A stretch of DNA of 64,000 bases. It comes from Prosthecobacter dejongeii. Its GTDB lineage: Bacteria > Verrucomicrobiota > Verrucomicrobiia > Verrucomicrobiales > Verrucomicrobiaceae. The stretch lies in NCBI RefSeq assembly GCF_014203045.1, contig NZ_JACHIF010000008.1, forward strand, positions 62,001 through 126,000, read 5' to 3'. The position numbers and the translations under genes are program-made. Below the pieces are notes generated by a model. It had not been told where the DNA came from. It saw only the letters and a program-made list of their open reading frames with translations, and searched no databases. Positions within the stretch are counted from its first letter, which is position 1. Each line of letters begins with the position of its first letter. This document shows, piece after piece, positions 15,701 to 23,561 of the stretch.

Positions 15701-16849
15701 ATGATCATGGATGTTAAAATTTCCAGAATGAACGAAGCCTCCACAAACAAACGCCTGCTTTTTGTCTTAGGCACTCGGCCTGAGATGATCAAAGTCGCGC
15801 CATTGATTCTGGAGGCACGTCGGCAGGGAGCGGAGGCTATTCTCGTGAACAGTGGTCAACATGCCGACCTATTGACGCCGCTGTTTGATCTTTTTGGAGT
15901 TCATCCGGCGCATGACTTGGAGGCCATGGTGGCCGGGCAGCCTCTCAATCGGCTGCTTTCTCGTGTCATTGATCGCCTGGATCCCGTGCTAGAGCAGGTG
16001 CAGCCAGATTATGTGCTGGTGCAGGGAGATACCGCGACGGCTTTAGGCGGTGCACAGGCAGCTTTTCACCGGAAGATCCCTGTGGGCCACATTGAGGCAG
16101 GTTTACGTTCTGGCAATCCTCTGAGCCCTTTCCCTGAGGAAATGAATCGCCGTTTGGTTTCCCAGATTGCGACCCTGCACTTTGCAGCAACTCAGCGGAA
16201 TCGCGCGGCTTTGTTGGCGGAAGGGATTCCTGATTCTCAGATCATCGTCACCGGAAACACCGTGGTGGATGCACTGCATCACACCTTGGCCAAAGCTTCT
16301 CCTGGAACTGAAATCGCAGCGCTCAGAGAAAAGATCGCTGGGCGCAAAGTAGTGCTGTTAACGACGCATCGGCGAGAAAATTTTGGCGATACCATGCGCA
16401 CTCATCTGCGCTTGTTGCGCCGTTTTGCTGAGGCACATCCAGAACTCTGTGTGGTTTTCCCAGTGCATCCAAATCCGGCGGTGAAGGAAGCGGCCGCCGA
16501 AGAGTTAGGCGGCTGTGACCAAATTATCATCACCACGCCGATGGGTTATGCCGACTTTGTTCACCTGCTCTCGGATGCATGGCTGATTGTCAGTGACTCC
16601 GGCGGTATTCAGGAAGAAGCGGCCTCTTTGGGGAAACCCATCCTGGTGCTGCGTGAAAATACCGAAAGGCCTGAAGGGGTGGATGTCGGCGTGGCTCGCC
16701 TAGTGGGTGAGCAAGCCAGCGGTCTGGAAAGTCTTTTAAGCGATGCCGTGGCGGACGTGGCTTGGTTTGAGCATGCAGCCAAGGCCGAAAAAGTTTTTGG
16801 AGATGGCCGTGCTTCAGAGCGCATCATCGCACGACTCCTACAATCTTAA
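15701..16849 (+). CDS. wecB: Non-hydrolysing UDP-N-acetylglucosamine 2-epimerase
   Basis: A 382-residue cytosolic enzyme interconverting UDP-GlcNAc and UDP-ManNAc for surface polysaccharide. Signatures are FVLGTRPEMIKVAPL, VNSGQHADL, VLVQGDTATALGGA, HIEAGLRSGNPLSPFPEEMNRR, THRRENFGD and SDSGGIQEEAASLGKP. Length and motifs match the family. An alternative ATG at 15728 would remove nine residues. It is the first gene of a four-gene operon with a deacetylase, a GT2 glycosyltransferase and an FAD oxidoreductase, so its product likely feeds a locally made glycan. Confidence 0.92.
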   Translation: MIMDVKISRMNEASTNKRLLFVLGTRPEMIKVAPLILEARRQGAEAILVNSGQHADLLTPLFDLFGVHPAHDLEAMVAGQPLNRLLSRVIDRLDPVLEQVQPDYVLVQGDTATALGGAQAAFHRKIPVGHIEAGLRSGNPLSPFPEEMNRRLVSQIATLHFAATQRNRAALLAEGIPDSQIIVTGNTVVDALHHTLAKASPGTEIAALREKIAGRKVVLLTTHRRENFGDTMRTHLRLLRRFAEAHPELCVVFPVHPNPAVKEAAAEELGGCDQIIITTPMGYADFVHLLSDAWLIVSDSGGIQEEAASLGKPILVLRENTERPEGVDVGVARLVGEQASGLESLLSDAVADVAWFEHAAKAEKVFGDGRASERIIARLLQS

Positions 16850-16876
16850 TTCCTTGTGTCTTTTCCTTTGAACCGC

Positions 16877-17827
16877 ATGCCTGCCAGCGTCTCGCTCGAT
16901 CTCGATAACCAATGGGCTTACATGAAGACCCAGGGGCTGGATGGATGGCAGGATTTTCCGAGTTATCTGGACCGTGTCACCCCGCGCATTCTGGATACGA
17001 TGAAGCGTGCAGGACTGCGCATCACTGTCTTCGTGGTGGGAAAGGATGCCTCATTGGAAAAAAATCATGCAGCTTTGCGCAGTCTAACCGAAGCAGGGCA
17101 CGAAATCGCCAATCACAGCCACATGCATGAGCCCTGGCTGCATCTTTACAGTGCGTCTGAATTGCTGGCAGATTTCGAAGCTGCGGAAGTAGCTATTTTG
17201 GAAGCGACTGGACAAAAGCCGCAGGGGTTTCGGGGGCCGGGTTTCAGCACTTCACCTTCTGTGAGAGACTTGTTGATACAGCGCGGTTACACTTATGATG
17301 CCAGTCTTTTTCCCACGGTTATGGGGCCCGTGGCGCGAGCCTATTTTTTCATGACTTCAAAGCTCTCGGCGGAGGAGAAAGCAAAACGCAAAGGGCTGTA
17401 TGGAAGTTTTTTTAGTGCCTTTTCACCGCTGACTCCTTACCAGATTCAGCCAGGGCTTTTGGAGATGCCAGTCACTACCATGCCTCTGTTGCGCACGCCC
17501 ATTCACCTGAGTTATTTGCTCTTTCTAGCGCAGTACTCTCTGCCACTGGCGCGTGCCTACTGGAATATGGCCATGGTGCTTTGCCGCCTCACGCAAGTAG
17601 CGCCTTCATTGCTCCTGCATCCCACAGATTTCTTGGATGCAACGGATGTGCCTGAACTTAGTTTTTTTCCTGCTATGCAAGTGCCAGCGGAAAAGAAAAT
17701 CGAGCTTGTGCGCCACACTCTCAGCAGTCTGCGCGGGCACTGGGGCACTGCCACCATGGGGCAGATCGCCCACCAATTAATCACGCCTACCACCCCTGAG
17801 CAGCGAGTGCTGCCTTGTGCTCTTTAA
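16877..17827 (+). CDS. Polysaccharide deacetylase family protein
   Basis: A 316-residue NodB-type deacetylase with an unusual motif 1, SLDLDN instead of TFDDG; two Asp are still present. HEIANHSHMHEPW gives the HxxxH metal site, and GFRGPGFS the RxPxG-like motif. No signal peptide: it starts at MPASVSLDLDN. The ATG at 16877 is preferred over a GTG at 16856 (7 residues longer) because the core starts immediately. Close relatives of this layout act in capsule or exopolysaccharide loci. It lies between wecB and a GT2 gene, suggesting action on a GlcNAc/ManNAc-derived intermediate. Confidence 0.83.
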   Translation: MPASVSLDLDNQWAYMKTQGLDGWQDFPSYLDRVTPRILDTMKRAGLRITVFVVGKDASLEKNHAALRSLTEAGHEIANHSHMHEPWLHLYSASELLADFEAAEVAILEATGQKPQGFRGPGFSTSPSVRDLLIQRGYTYDASLFPTVMGPVARAYFFMTSKLSAEEKAKRKGLYGSFFSAFSPLTPYQIQPGLLEMPVTTMPLLRTPIHLSYLLFLAQYSLPLARAYWNMAMVLCRLTQVAPSLLLHPTDFLDATDVPELSFFPAMQVPAEKKIELVRHTLSSLRGHWGTATMGQIAHQLITPTTPEQRVLPCAL

Positions 17828-17846
17828 AATCCCGAATCACCAGATC

Positions 17847-18632
17847 ATGAAACGCATCGAATCCGTCGCCGTTGTCCTGCCGGCTTTTAATGAAGAAAAG
17901 GACCTGCCTGCGCTTTTGGCGCGGATTCAAGAAACGCTCACAGCTCAATCCTTTCGTTACCAAGTCATTGTGGTGGATGATGGCTCAAAGGATCGTACGG
18001 CTGAGATTGCCGGGGAAGCAGCAGGTAAAATGCCGCTCACTCTAATCCAACACGAGGTCAATAAGGGGTTGGGAATGGGTATTCAGACAGGTCTGTCTGC
18101 TGCTATGAAGGTGGCTGATGTGGTGGTGGTGATGGATTCAGATAACACCCATGATCCTATCTATGTGATGGATATGGTGCGTCGTTTGGAGACAGAGGAT
18201 TTGCAGTTGGTGATCGCCTCTCGTTACCAGCCAGGCAGCGTCATCGTGGGGCTTTCGGCCTTTCGGAAAATGCTCAGCCTGGGTTGCTTTCTTCTCATGA
18301 AGACCATCGTGCCATTCCGAAATGTGCGTGATTATTCGACAGGGTTTCGAGCCTATGACAGTGCTCTGCTCAAGCGCATGGCCCAGGTCTATGGCGAGGA
18401 TAAACTCGTCGAGGAAAGTGGCTTTGTCTGTATGCTGGAAGTACTGCTGAAATTGCGCAGTATCGGGACTAAAGCTGGGGAGATTCCCTACACGCTGCGT
18501 TATGATCTCAAAGAAGGGGTGAGTAAGTTGCGAATTTGGAAAACGCTGAAGCGTTACCTGGCTGTTGTGAATCGCTACCGTGCCACGAGACCTGAGGCTG
18601 CAAACATCGTCGCCCAGCAAGTCAAAGCTTAA
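17847..18632 (+). CDS. Family 2 glycosyltransferase
   Basis: A 261-residue GT-A-fold glycosyltransferase. It opens VAVVLPAFNEEKDLP, has VIVVDDGSKDRT for nucleotide binding and VVVMDSDNTHDP as the DxD-like metal site, and then RNVRDYSTGFRAYD, resembling the dolichol-phosphate-mannose-synthase branch of GT2. There is no clear C-terminal membrane domain, though residues around LSLGCFLLMKTIVPF are hydrophobic. The ATG at 17847 fits the family start; a GTG at 17817 lies in the same frame. It is 19 bases after the deacetylase and 18 before the oxidoreductase. Donor and acceptor are unknown. Confidence 0.88.
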   Translation: MKRIESVAVVLPAFNEEKDLPALLARIQETLTAQSFRYQVIVVDDGSKDRTAEIAGEAAGKMPLTLIQHEVNKGLGMGIQTGLSAAMKVADVVVVMDSDNTHDPIYVMDMVRRLETEDLQLVIASRYQPGSVIVGLSAFRKMLSLGCFLLMKTIVPFRNVRDYSTGFRAYDSALLKRMAQVYGEDKLVEESGFVCMLEVLLKLRSIGTKAGEIPYTLRYDLKEGVSKLRIWKTLKRYLAVVNRYRATRPEAANIVAQQVKA

Positions 18633-18650
18633 TAAGGATCGTTTCGACTT

Positions 18651-19967
18651 ATGGCTTCCGCTACTTCACTTCCGCGTTCAGTTCTCATTTTGGGGGCGGG
18701 TATCAGCGGTCTCACTTGCGCATTGCGATTGGCAGAGCAGGGGCATGACGTGACGGTGATGGAGGGATCTGATCAACTGGGTGGACTGGGCACTTTCTTT
18801 GAGCACGATGGCCGTACCTTTGAAAAATTTTACCACTGCATGCTGCCCAGTGACGGGCCTTTGTTAGGCGTGCTGGAACATTTGGGTTTAAAGGAGGAAA
18901 TTTATTGGCGACCGAGCTCCTTCGCCTACGCCCATGCTGGCCGTATTTACCCGCTGAATACGCCTGTAGATCTGCTGCGTTTTTCACCGCTGCCCTTCCT
19001 GGATCGGATTCGTGTCGGCATCACCGGAGCCTGGGGGCGAGTCTGTTCAGACAAAGGTCTCGATGACGTGACCACATCCCAGTGGTTGCAAGGGCTCTCA
19101 GGGAAACGCGCTTTTAACACGTTCTGGAAACCGATGCTGGAGGCGAAGTTTGGGGATCGTTATCATGATGTCCCAGCTTTGTGGTTCTGGACGCGATTCA
19201 ATCGCGAAAAGGGCGAGAGTAAAGGCGAGGTTAAAGGTTACATCCGAGGTGGCTATAAACGCATCACGGAGACCTTTGCGACTCGCTTGAAGGATTTGGG
19301 TGTGAGTTTGAGACTCAACGAGAAGATCGAGAGCATTGATCTGGATGCTAACGGAACACCTTTTGTTCAGACGACTCGAGGGCAATTTCAGGCGGATGAG
19401 CTTCTCATCACTCTTCCTTGGCCGACCTTGACAAAAGTAGCGACTGTCGGCTTCAAGGAACGTGCCTCAGTGCCGACCTGGGACATTGATTTCCAGGGTG
19501 TGATCAATCACGTGCTTTTCCTCAAGCGTCCACTGACGAAGCATTATTGGTTAGCGACGCCGGAGCCGACGCATCCTTTTGATGGTGTTGTGGAGACCTC
19601 CACATTGACGGATGAGGAGGATCGGGGGCAGGGGCGACATGTGGTTTATCTCACCAAGTATGTGCATCGCACAGATCCCCGCTTCACTCAGCCTGAAGAG
19701 GAGATCAAACAGACGTGGTTCAAAGCTTTGCAAAAGCTTTTCCCTGATCTAAAATCGGAAGATCTGGAAGCGGATTATCTTTTCCGCGCACCATTTGTCG
19801 AACCCATCTACACACGTGGTTTTAGTCGCAAGCGCCCCCCTGAGGTCTTGATCCCGGGTCTAGCAAGCTTGGCCACCACTGCTCAGGTTTATCCCGTCGT
19901 CACTTCATGGAATGGCAGCGTAATTCAGGCCGATAAAACGGTGGAGCTATTAAAGAATGCATCGTGA
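18651..19967 (+). CDS. FAD-dependent amine-oxidase/protoporphyrinogen-oxidase-like protein
   Basis: A 438-residue flavoprotein. The N-terminal Rossmann motif VLILGAGISGLTCALRLAEQGHDVTVME binds FAD, followed by LGGLGTFFEHDGRTFEKFYHCML. A second conserved part, GGYKRITETFATRL, matches NAD(P)/FAD oxidoreductases of the UDP-galactopyranose-mutase/HemY superfamily. The C-terminal FAD-contact region is PVVTSWNGSVIQADKTVELL. Relatives often sit in polysaccharide loci with no defined reaction. Last gene of the wecB operon; it presumably oxidises or isomerises a sugar or lipid-linked intermediate, which is inference. Confidence 0.8.
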   Translation: MASATSLPRSVLILGAGISGLTCALRLAEQGHDVTVMEGSDQLGGLGTFFEHDGRTFEKFYHCMLPSDGPLLGVLEHLGLKEEIYWRPSSFAYAHAGRIYPLNTPVDLLRFSPLPFLDRIRVGITGAWGRVCSDKGLDDVTTSQWLQGLSGKRAFNTFWKPMLEAKFGDRYHDVPALWFWTRFNREKGESKGEVKGYIRGGYKRITETFATRLKDLGVSLRLNEKIESIDLDANGTPFVQTTRGQFQADELLITLPWPTLTKVATVGFKERASVPTWDIDFQGVINHVLFLKRPLTKHYWLATPEPTHPFDGVVETSTLTDEEDRGQGRHVVYLTKYVHRTDPRFTQPEEEIKQTWFKALQKLFPDLKSEDLEADYLFRAPFVEPIYTRGFSRKRPPEVLIPGLASLATTAQVYPVVTSWNGSVIQADKTVELLKNAS

Positions 19968-20033
19968 GTAGTGCTGGTGTGATTTCACCTGTGCGGTGTC
20001 TAAATTTCAATCTCGGAAGTATTTAGCTTTGGC

Positions 20034-20561
20034 ATGCTGGATGTCATGAATCGCTTCTTGGGGTACTTCGTTTTAACATTTGTATTCGCTGCGATTGTGT
20101 GGTGGTCAGATCCGTTTGTGCTGCGGGCACTTGCCTTCCTGGGGGCCGCCGTGGGGGTGCCAGTGGCTCTTCTGGCTACCTTTCTGCTCTGGTGTGCCAG
20201 CCGCCAGGGGCGCACCCGGCCTGCCCTGGTACAGGTGCTGCGTGTCTTGGCCTATGCCGCCGTTTTAGGCGGTGTTGCTCTGCCGTTGAATCACCAAGTG
20301 TTCCAGCGAGCCATCGCAGAGGCCAAAGCCTGGCCCCTTGTTTTGCGACCTTACCTGGAGGGCTACCGCACCGTACATGGCACTTACCCGCGCAGGCTTC
20401 AGGACCTGTCCTCGCACCCGCCCTTGCCGCGCCTCATCGGGAAAGATGGCTATGGCTCTGACGGTCGAAATTTCACCCTCTGGTTTGGCGATCCCATCGG
20501 CGGTTTTTTTGACGCCTGGGTTTACGAAAGCAGCACAGGCCAGTGGCATTTCTCCAGTTAG
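20034..20561 (+). CDS. Membrane protein with pseudopilin-like C-terminal segment
   Basis: A 175-residue protein I do not recognise. Three hydrophobic segments (about 6-24, 29-52, 66-84) are followed by a soluble tail of about 80 residues. The tail pattern YLEGYRTVHGTYPRRLQDLSS and DGRNFTLWFG resembles the globular part of type II/IV pseudopilins (Y-x-x-x-x-G-x-Y-P), but the usual N-terminal prepilin motif is absent. It is 66 bases after the polysaccharide operon and 63 before purB, without shared features. Confidence 0.6.
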   Translation: MLDVMNRFLGYFVLTFVFAAIVWWSDPFVLRALAFLGAAVGVPVALLATFLLWCASRQGRTRPALVQVLRVLAYAAVLGGVALPLNHQVFQRAIAEAKAWPLVLRPYLEGYRTVHGTYPRRLQDLSSHPPLPRLIGKDGYGSDGRNFTLWFGDPIGGFFDAWVYESSTGQWHFSS

Positions 20562-20624
20562 AGATTCCCTTTGGATGCGGCCCCGGCTTGACTCCCCGCC
20601 TCTCCCCGGCAAGTTGGGCGGCCC

Positions 20625-22052
20625 ATGACTGATGCCATTTCCAATGTCCTTGCCGAACGTTACGCCACCCCCGCCATGCGCGCCCTCTGGTCGGGCGAGG
20701 GCAAGGTGAAGCTGGAGCGGGACTACTGGATCGCCGTTCTCAAAGGTCAGCGCGACCTCGGCATCCCTGTGCCCGATGGCGTCATTGAAAGCTACGAAAA
20801 GGTGAAGGACCAGGTCAACCTCGCCTCCATCATGGAGCGCGAGCGCGTCACCCGTCACGATGTCAAGGCCCGCATCGAAGAGTTCTGCGACCTCGCCGGG
20901 CATGAGCACATCCACAAAGGCATGACCAGCCGCGACCTCACGGAAAACGTGGAGCAGCTCCAGGTCTTCCGCGCCCTCCTGGAAGTGCGCAAAAAGAGCA
21001 TCGCCGCCCTTTCCGGCTTTGCCAAACGTGCCGCCCAGTGCCGCGACATTCCCATGACCGCCCGCACCCACAACGTGGCCGCGCAGGTCACCACGGTGGG
21101 TAAGCGCATCGCTATGTTCGGTGAGGAAATGCTTCTCGGGGTCGAGGCGCTGAATGCCCTCATCGCCAGCTATCCCGCTCGTGGTTTGAAAGGCGCTGTC
21201 GGCACCCGCCTGGATCAGATCACACTCTTCAATGGCGACTCCGCCAAGGCACGTGCTCTGGAGGAACGCATCCTGCATCACCTCGGTATCCATGCCTCCC
21301 TAGATGCCGTTGGCCAAGTCTATCCCCGCAGCCTGGACATGCAGGTCGTCTCGACCCTGACCCACGTGGCCAGCGGTGCTGGCAGCTTTGCCAAGACTCT
21401 CCGCCTCATGGCCGGGCACGAGCTCGCCAGCGAAGGTTTCGCCAAAGGCCAGGTGGGCAGCTCCGCCATGCCGCACAAGATGAACAGCCGCTCCTGCGAG
21501 CGTATCAACGGCTTCCACGTGATCCTCAAAGGTTACCTCGCTATGGCCGCAGGCCTGGCTGGCGACCAGTGGAATGAAGGCGATGTATCCTGCTCCGTGG
21601 TCCGCCGCGTCATGCTGCCGGATGCCTTCCTGGCCATGGACGGCCTGCTGGAAACGCTCCTCACCGTACTGAACCAGATGGAAGTCTTCGAAGCCGTCGT
21701 CGAGCAAGAACTCATGCGCTATCTGCCCTTCCTGCTCACCACCACGGTGCTCATGGAGGCCGTCAAAGCCGGCGCTGGCCGCGAAGCTGCCCACGAAGCC
21801 ATCAAGGAGCACGCCGTCGCTGTCGCCCGCGACATGCGCACCGGCAAAGTCAGCCACAACGACCTCCTCGCCCGCCTCGCCGCTGATGAGCGCCTGGCCC
21901 TCAAGGCCGATGCGCTCGATGCCATCATGGCCCAGGGCAAGGCCAACTCCGGCGATGCTCCCCAGCAGGTGGACCACTTCGTCTTCCGCGTCTGCGAGCT
22001 CGTGGCCAAGCACCCCGAAGCTGCCGCCTACGAACCCGGCAGCATCCTTTAA
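20625..22052 (+). CDS. purB: Adenylosuccinate lyase
   Basis: A 475-residue enzyme of purine synthesis. It cleaves SAICAR to AICAR and adenylosuccinate to AMP, releasing fumarate. Family marks are HKGMTSRDLTENVEQLQ, TARTHNVAAQVTTVGKR (catalytic His region) and the superfamily signature GSSAMPHKMNSRSCERI with the catalytic Ser loop. Length matches the longer bacterial PurB type. The gene is noticeably GC-richer than its neighbours. An intrinsic terminator follows 37 bases downstream. purF is in the same window at 40552 but not in the same operon. Confidence 0.95.
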   Translation: MTDAISNVLAERYATPAMRALWSGEGKVKLERDYWIAVLKGQRDLGIPVPDGVIESYEKVKDQVNLASIMERERVTRHDVKARIEEFCDLAGHEHIHKGMTSRDLTENVEQLQVFRALLEVRKKSIAALSGFAKRAAQCRDIPMTARTHNVAAQVTTVGKRIAMFGEEMLLGVEALNALIASYPARGLKGAVGTRLDQITLFNGDSAKARALEERILHHLGIHASLDAVGQVYPRSLDMQVVSTLTHVASGAGSFAKTLRLMAGHELASEGFAKGQVGSSAMPHKMNSRSCERINGFHVILKGYLAMAAGLAGDQWNEGDVSCSVVRRVMLPDAFLAMDGLLETLLTVLNQMEVFEAVVEQELMRYLPFLLTTTVLMEAVKAGAGREAAHEAIKEHAVAVARDMRTGKVSHNDLLARLAADERLALKADALDAIMAQGKANSGDAPQQVDHFVFRVCELVAKHPEAAAYEPGSIL

Positions 22053-22088
22053 GATGCTGAAATTGGCTTCAGCTTTCCAATGATCTTG

Positions 22089-22123
22089 ATAGGACCCGTG
22101 CGACCCATGGGTCCTATTTTTTT
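22089..22123 (+). terminator. Rho-independent terminator after purB
   Basis: Perfect 9-bp stem ATAGGACCC (22089-22097) with GGGTCCTAT (22109-22117), an 11-base loop and a T-rich tail to 22123. Confidence 0.88.
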
Positions 22124-22234
22124 AGTTCGAAGCCAAACGGGTCATCTTTTGGTAAGATGCACTATCCCACTCTAAAAATTGCCAGATACGGGTCCAGGTT
22201 GACGCGGGTGGTCATCACACCGTAGCCTTGCACC

Positions 22235-23266
22235 ATGAAGGATCAACCGCTCCGCACCTCTGTCATTGGCAGCTACCCGTTTCCCGGCTGGTTGGAGTTT
22301 TCTGCTCAGCATCTGGACCAGTTTGGCACTACCGACCGGGCCGAGCTGCAGGACGATGCGGCCATGGTGGCCATTCAGGATCAGATCGCCGCCGGGCTGG
22401 ATGTCATCACCGATGGCGAGCAGACCCGCTTTGACTTCAACCTGTCCTTCTACGGCTTCATTGAGGGTATTGCGCTCGAGCCCGCCAGCCCACGCCGTTT
22501 TGGCCCGCCCGCTCATGATCAGCGTGGTAAGCATGAGATCGTGGGCGAGCTACGCGCTCCACGCGGCCTCGGCGCGGTCGAGGAATTTCAGCGACTCAAG
22601 CGTCTGGCTGGAGGTTCGGGCAAACGCCTCAAGGTCAGCGTGCCCGGCCCCTACACCCTCAGTGGTCGTCTCGCGCCTAACCAACAGTATGCAGATCGTT
22701 ACGCCATCACGGAGGCCCTGCTGCCCATCGTCCGCCAAGAGATCGCCGATCTCGTCGCCGCCGGTGCGGAGGAAATCTGCGTGGATGAGCCCAGTATGAG
22801 CTGCTACGGCTTCCGCGAAGACACCCGGCGTTTTGTGGATCTCTTCAACCGCACCGTCGAGTCCGGTTACGGCCGCACCCGCATCTGCACCCACCTTTGT
22901 TTTGGCAACTTCAAGGGCCACCCCGTCGGCTACCGCAAATACGCCCCGCTTTTCCCCGCCTTTTTCGACCTCCACTGCGACGAAGTCCACGTCGAGATGG
23001 CCAACCGCGAATACGCCGAGCTGGAAATCATCGGCCAGATCGCCAAGCGCACCGATGTCGCCGTGGGCATCATTGATGTGAAAAGCTACTACGTCGAGAC
23101 CCCTGAAAACGTGGCCGAAAGCGTGCGCGCCTGCCTGAAACATGCCCCGGCTGACCGCCTCGTCTTTGCCCCTGACTGCGGCCTCAGCCAGACCGCCCGC
23201 TGGGCCGCGAAGCAAAAGCTCGCCAACATGGTCTCCGGCGTTTCCCAGGTGAAAAAGGAGCTCTGA
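22235..23266 (+). CDS. Cobalamin-independent methionine synthase (MetE) C-terminal-domain protein
   Basis: A 343-residue protein equal to the catalytic C-terminal barrel of MetE, without the N-terminal half (full MetE is about 750). It opens RTSVIGSYPFPGWL. Probable zinc ligands are His and Cys in THLCFGN, Glu in VHVEMANREYAE and Cys in FAPDCGLSQTARW; all four expected positions are filled. Such short 'core' proteins transfer a methyl group to a thiol, with methyl donor and acceptor differing between subfamilies, so homocysteine as substrate is likely but not proven. It stands alone between the purB terminator and the palindromic repeat. Confidence 0.82.
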   Translation: MKDQPLRTSVIGSYPFPGWLEFSAQHLDQFGTTDRAELQDDAAMVAIQDQIAAGLDVITDGEQTRFDFNLSFYGFIEGIALEPASPRRFGPPAHDQRGKHEIVGELRAPRGLGAVEEFQRLKRLAGGSGKRLKVSVPGPYTLSGRLAPNQQYADRYAITEALLPIVRQEIADLVAAGAEEICVDEPSMSCYGFREDTRRFVDLFNRTVESGYGRTRICTHLCFGNFKGHPVGYRKYAPLFPAFFDLHCDEVHVEMANREYAELEIIGQIAKRTDVAVGIIDVKSYYVETPENVAESVRACLKHAPADRLVFAPDCGLSQTARWAAKQKLANMVSGVSQVKKEL

Positions 23267-23282
23267 TGGCAGCGCCTCGCTG

Positions 23283-23523
23283 CTGAAACGTAGGCCGGAT
23301 GTGTTTGGCGGAAGAGCACTTAATTCGCTCTGCTATCTTCCATCGCCAAATTATCCGGCTCTCTCTGAACGCACGGCGTTCAACGCATCTCCACTTACTC
23401 TGAGATCGTCCGTGAAACGAAAGTCCGCCTACGTCTCCAAATCGCTCGGGCCGGGTAATTTGGCGAACAGCCCACCTCACAAACAACCTCCTTCCCGCCA
23501 AACACACCCAGCCTACGGTTCAG
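23283..23523. repeat. 241-bp imperfect palindrome (MITE/REP-like)
   Basis: The left arm, 23283-23314 (begins CTGAAACGTAGGCCGGATGT), pairs with the right arm 23491-23523, which reads CTTCCCGCCAAACACACCCA and on to GGTTCAG. The arms are about 32 bp with three mismatches and one bulge. Nested inside, CGCCAAATTATCCGGC (23344-23359) pairs with its near-complement at 23450-23465 (one mismatch). A small AACGC-ACG-GCGTT hairpin lies near the centre. No open frame or transposase is inside. It fills almost the whole gap between the metE-like gene and the protease gene. The structure fits a non-autonomous mobile element or a REP-type unit; no second copy was seen in this window. Confidence 0.75.
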
Positions 23524-23561
23524 TATTCGTTCTACCTTTCAAGAGCCTAACAAAAAGCAGG

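Noticed and set aside
20265..21293. Long open frame (342 codons) on the minus strand inside purB
   Set aside because: It is antisense to a clear adenylosuccinate lyase; the GC-rich third positions of purB keep the opposite frame open. The translation is His/Gly/Val-rich and has no family features.
21300..22013. Open frame of 237 codons on the minus strand in purB
   Set aside because: Shadow of the purB reading frame; low-complexity translation.
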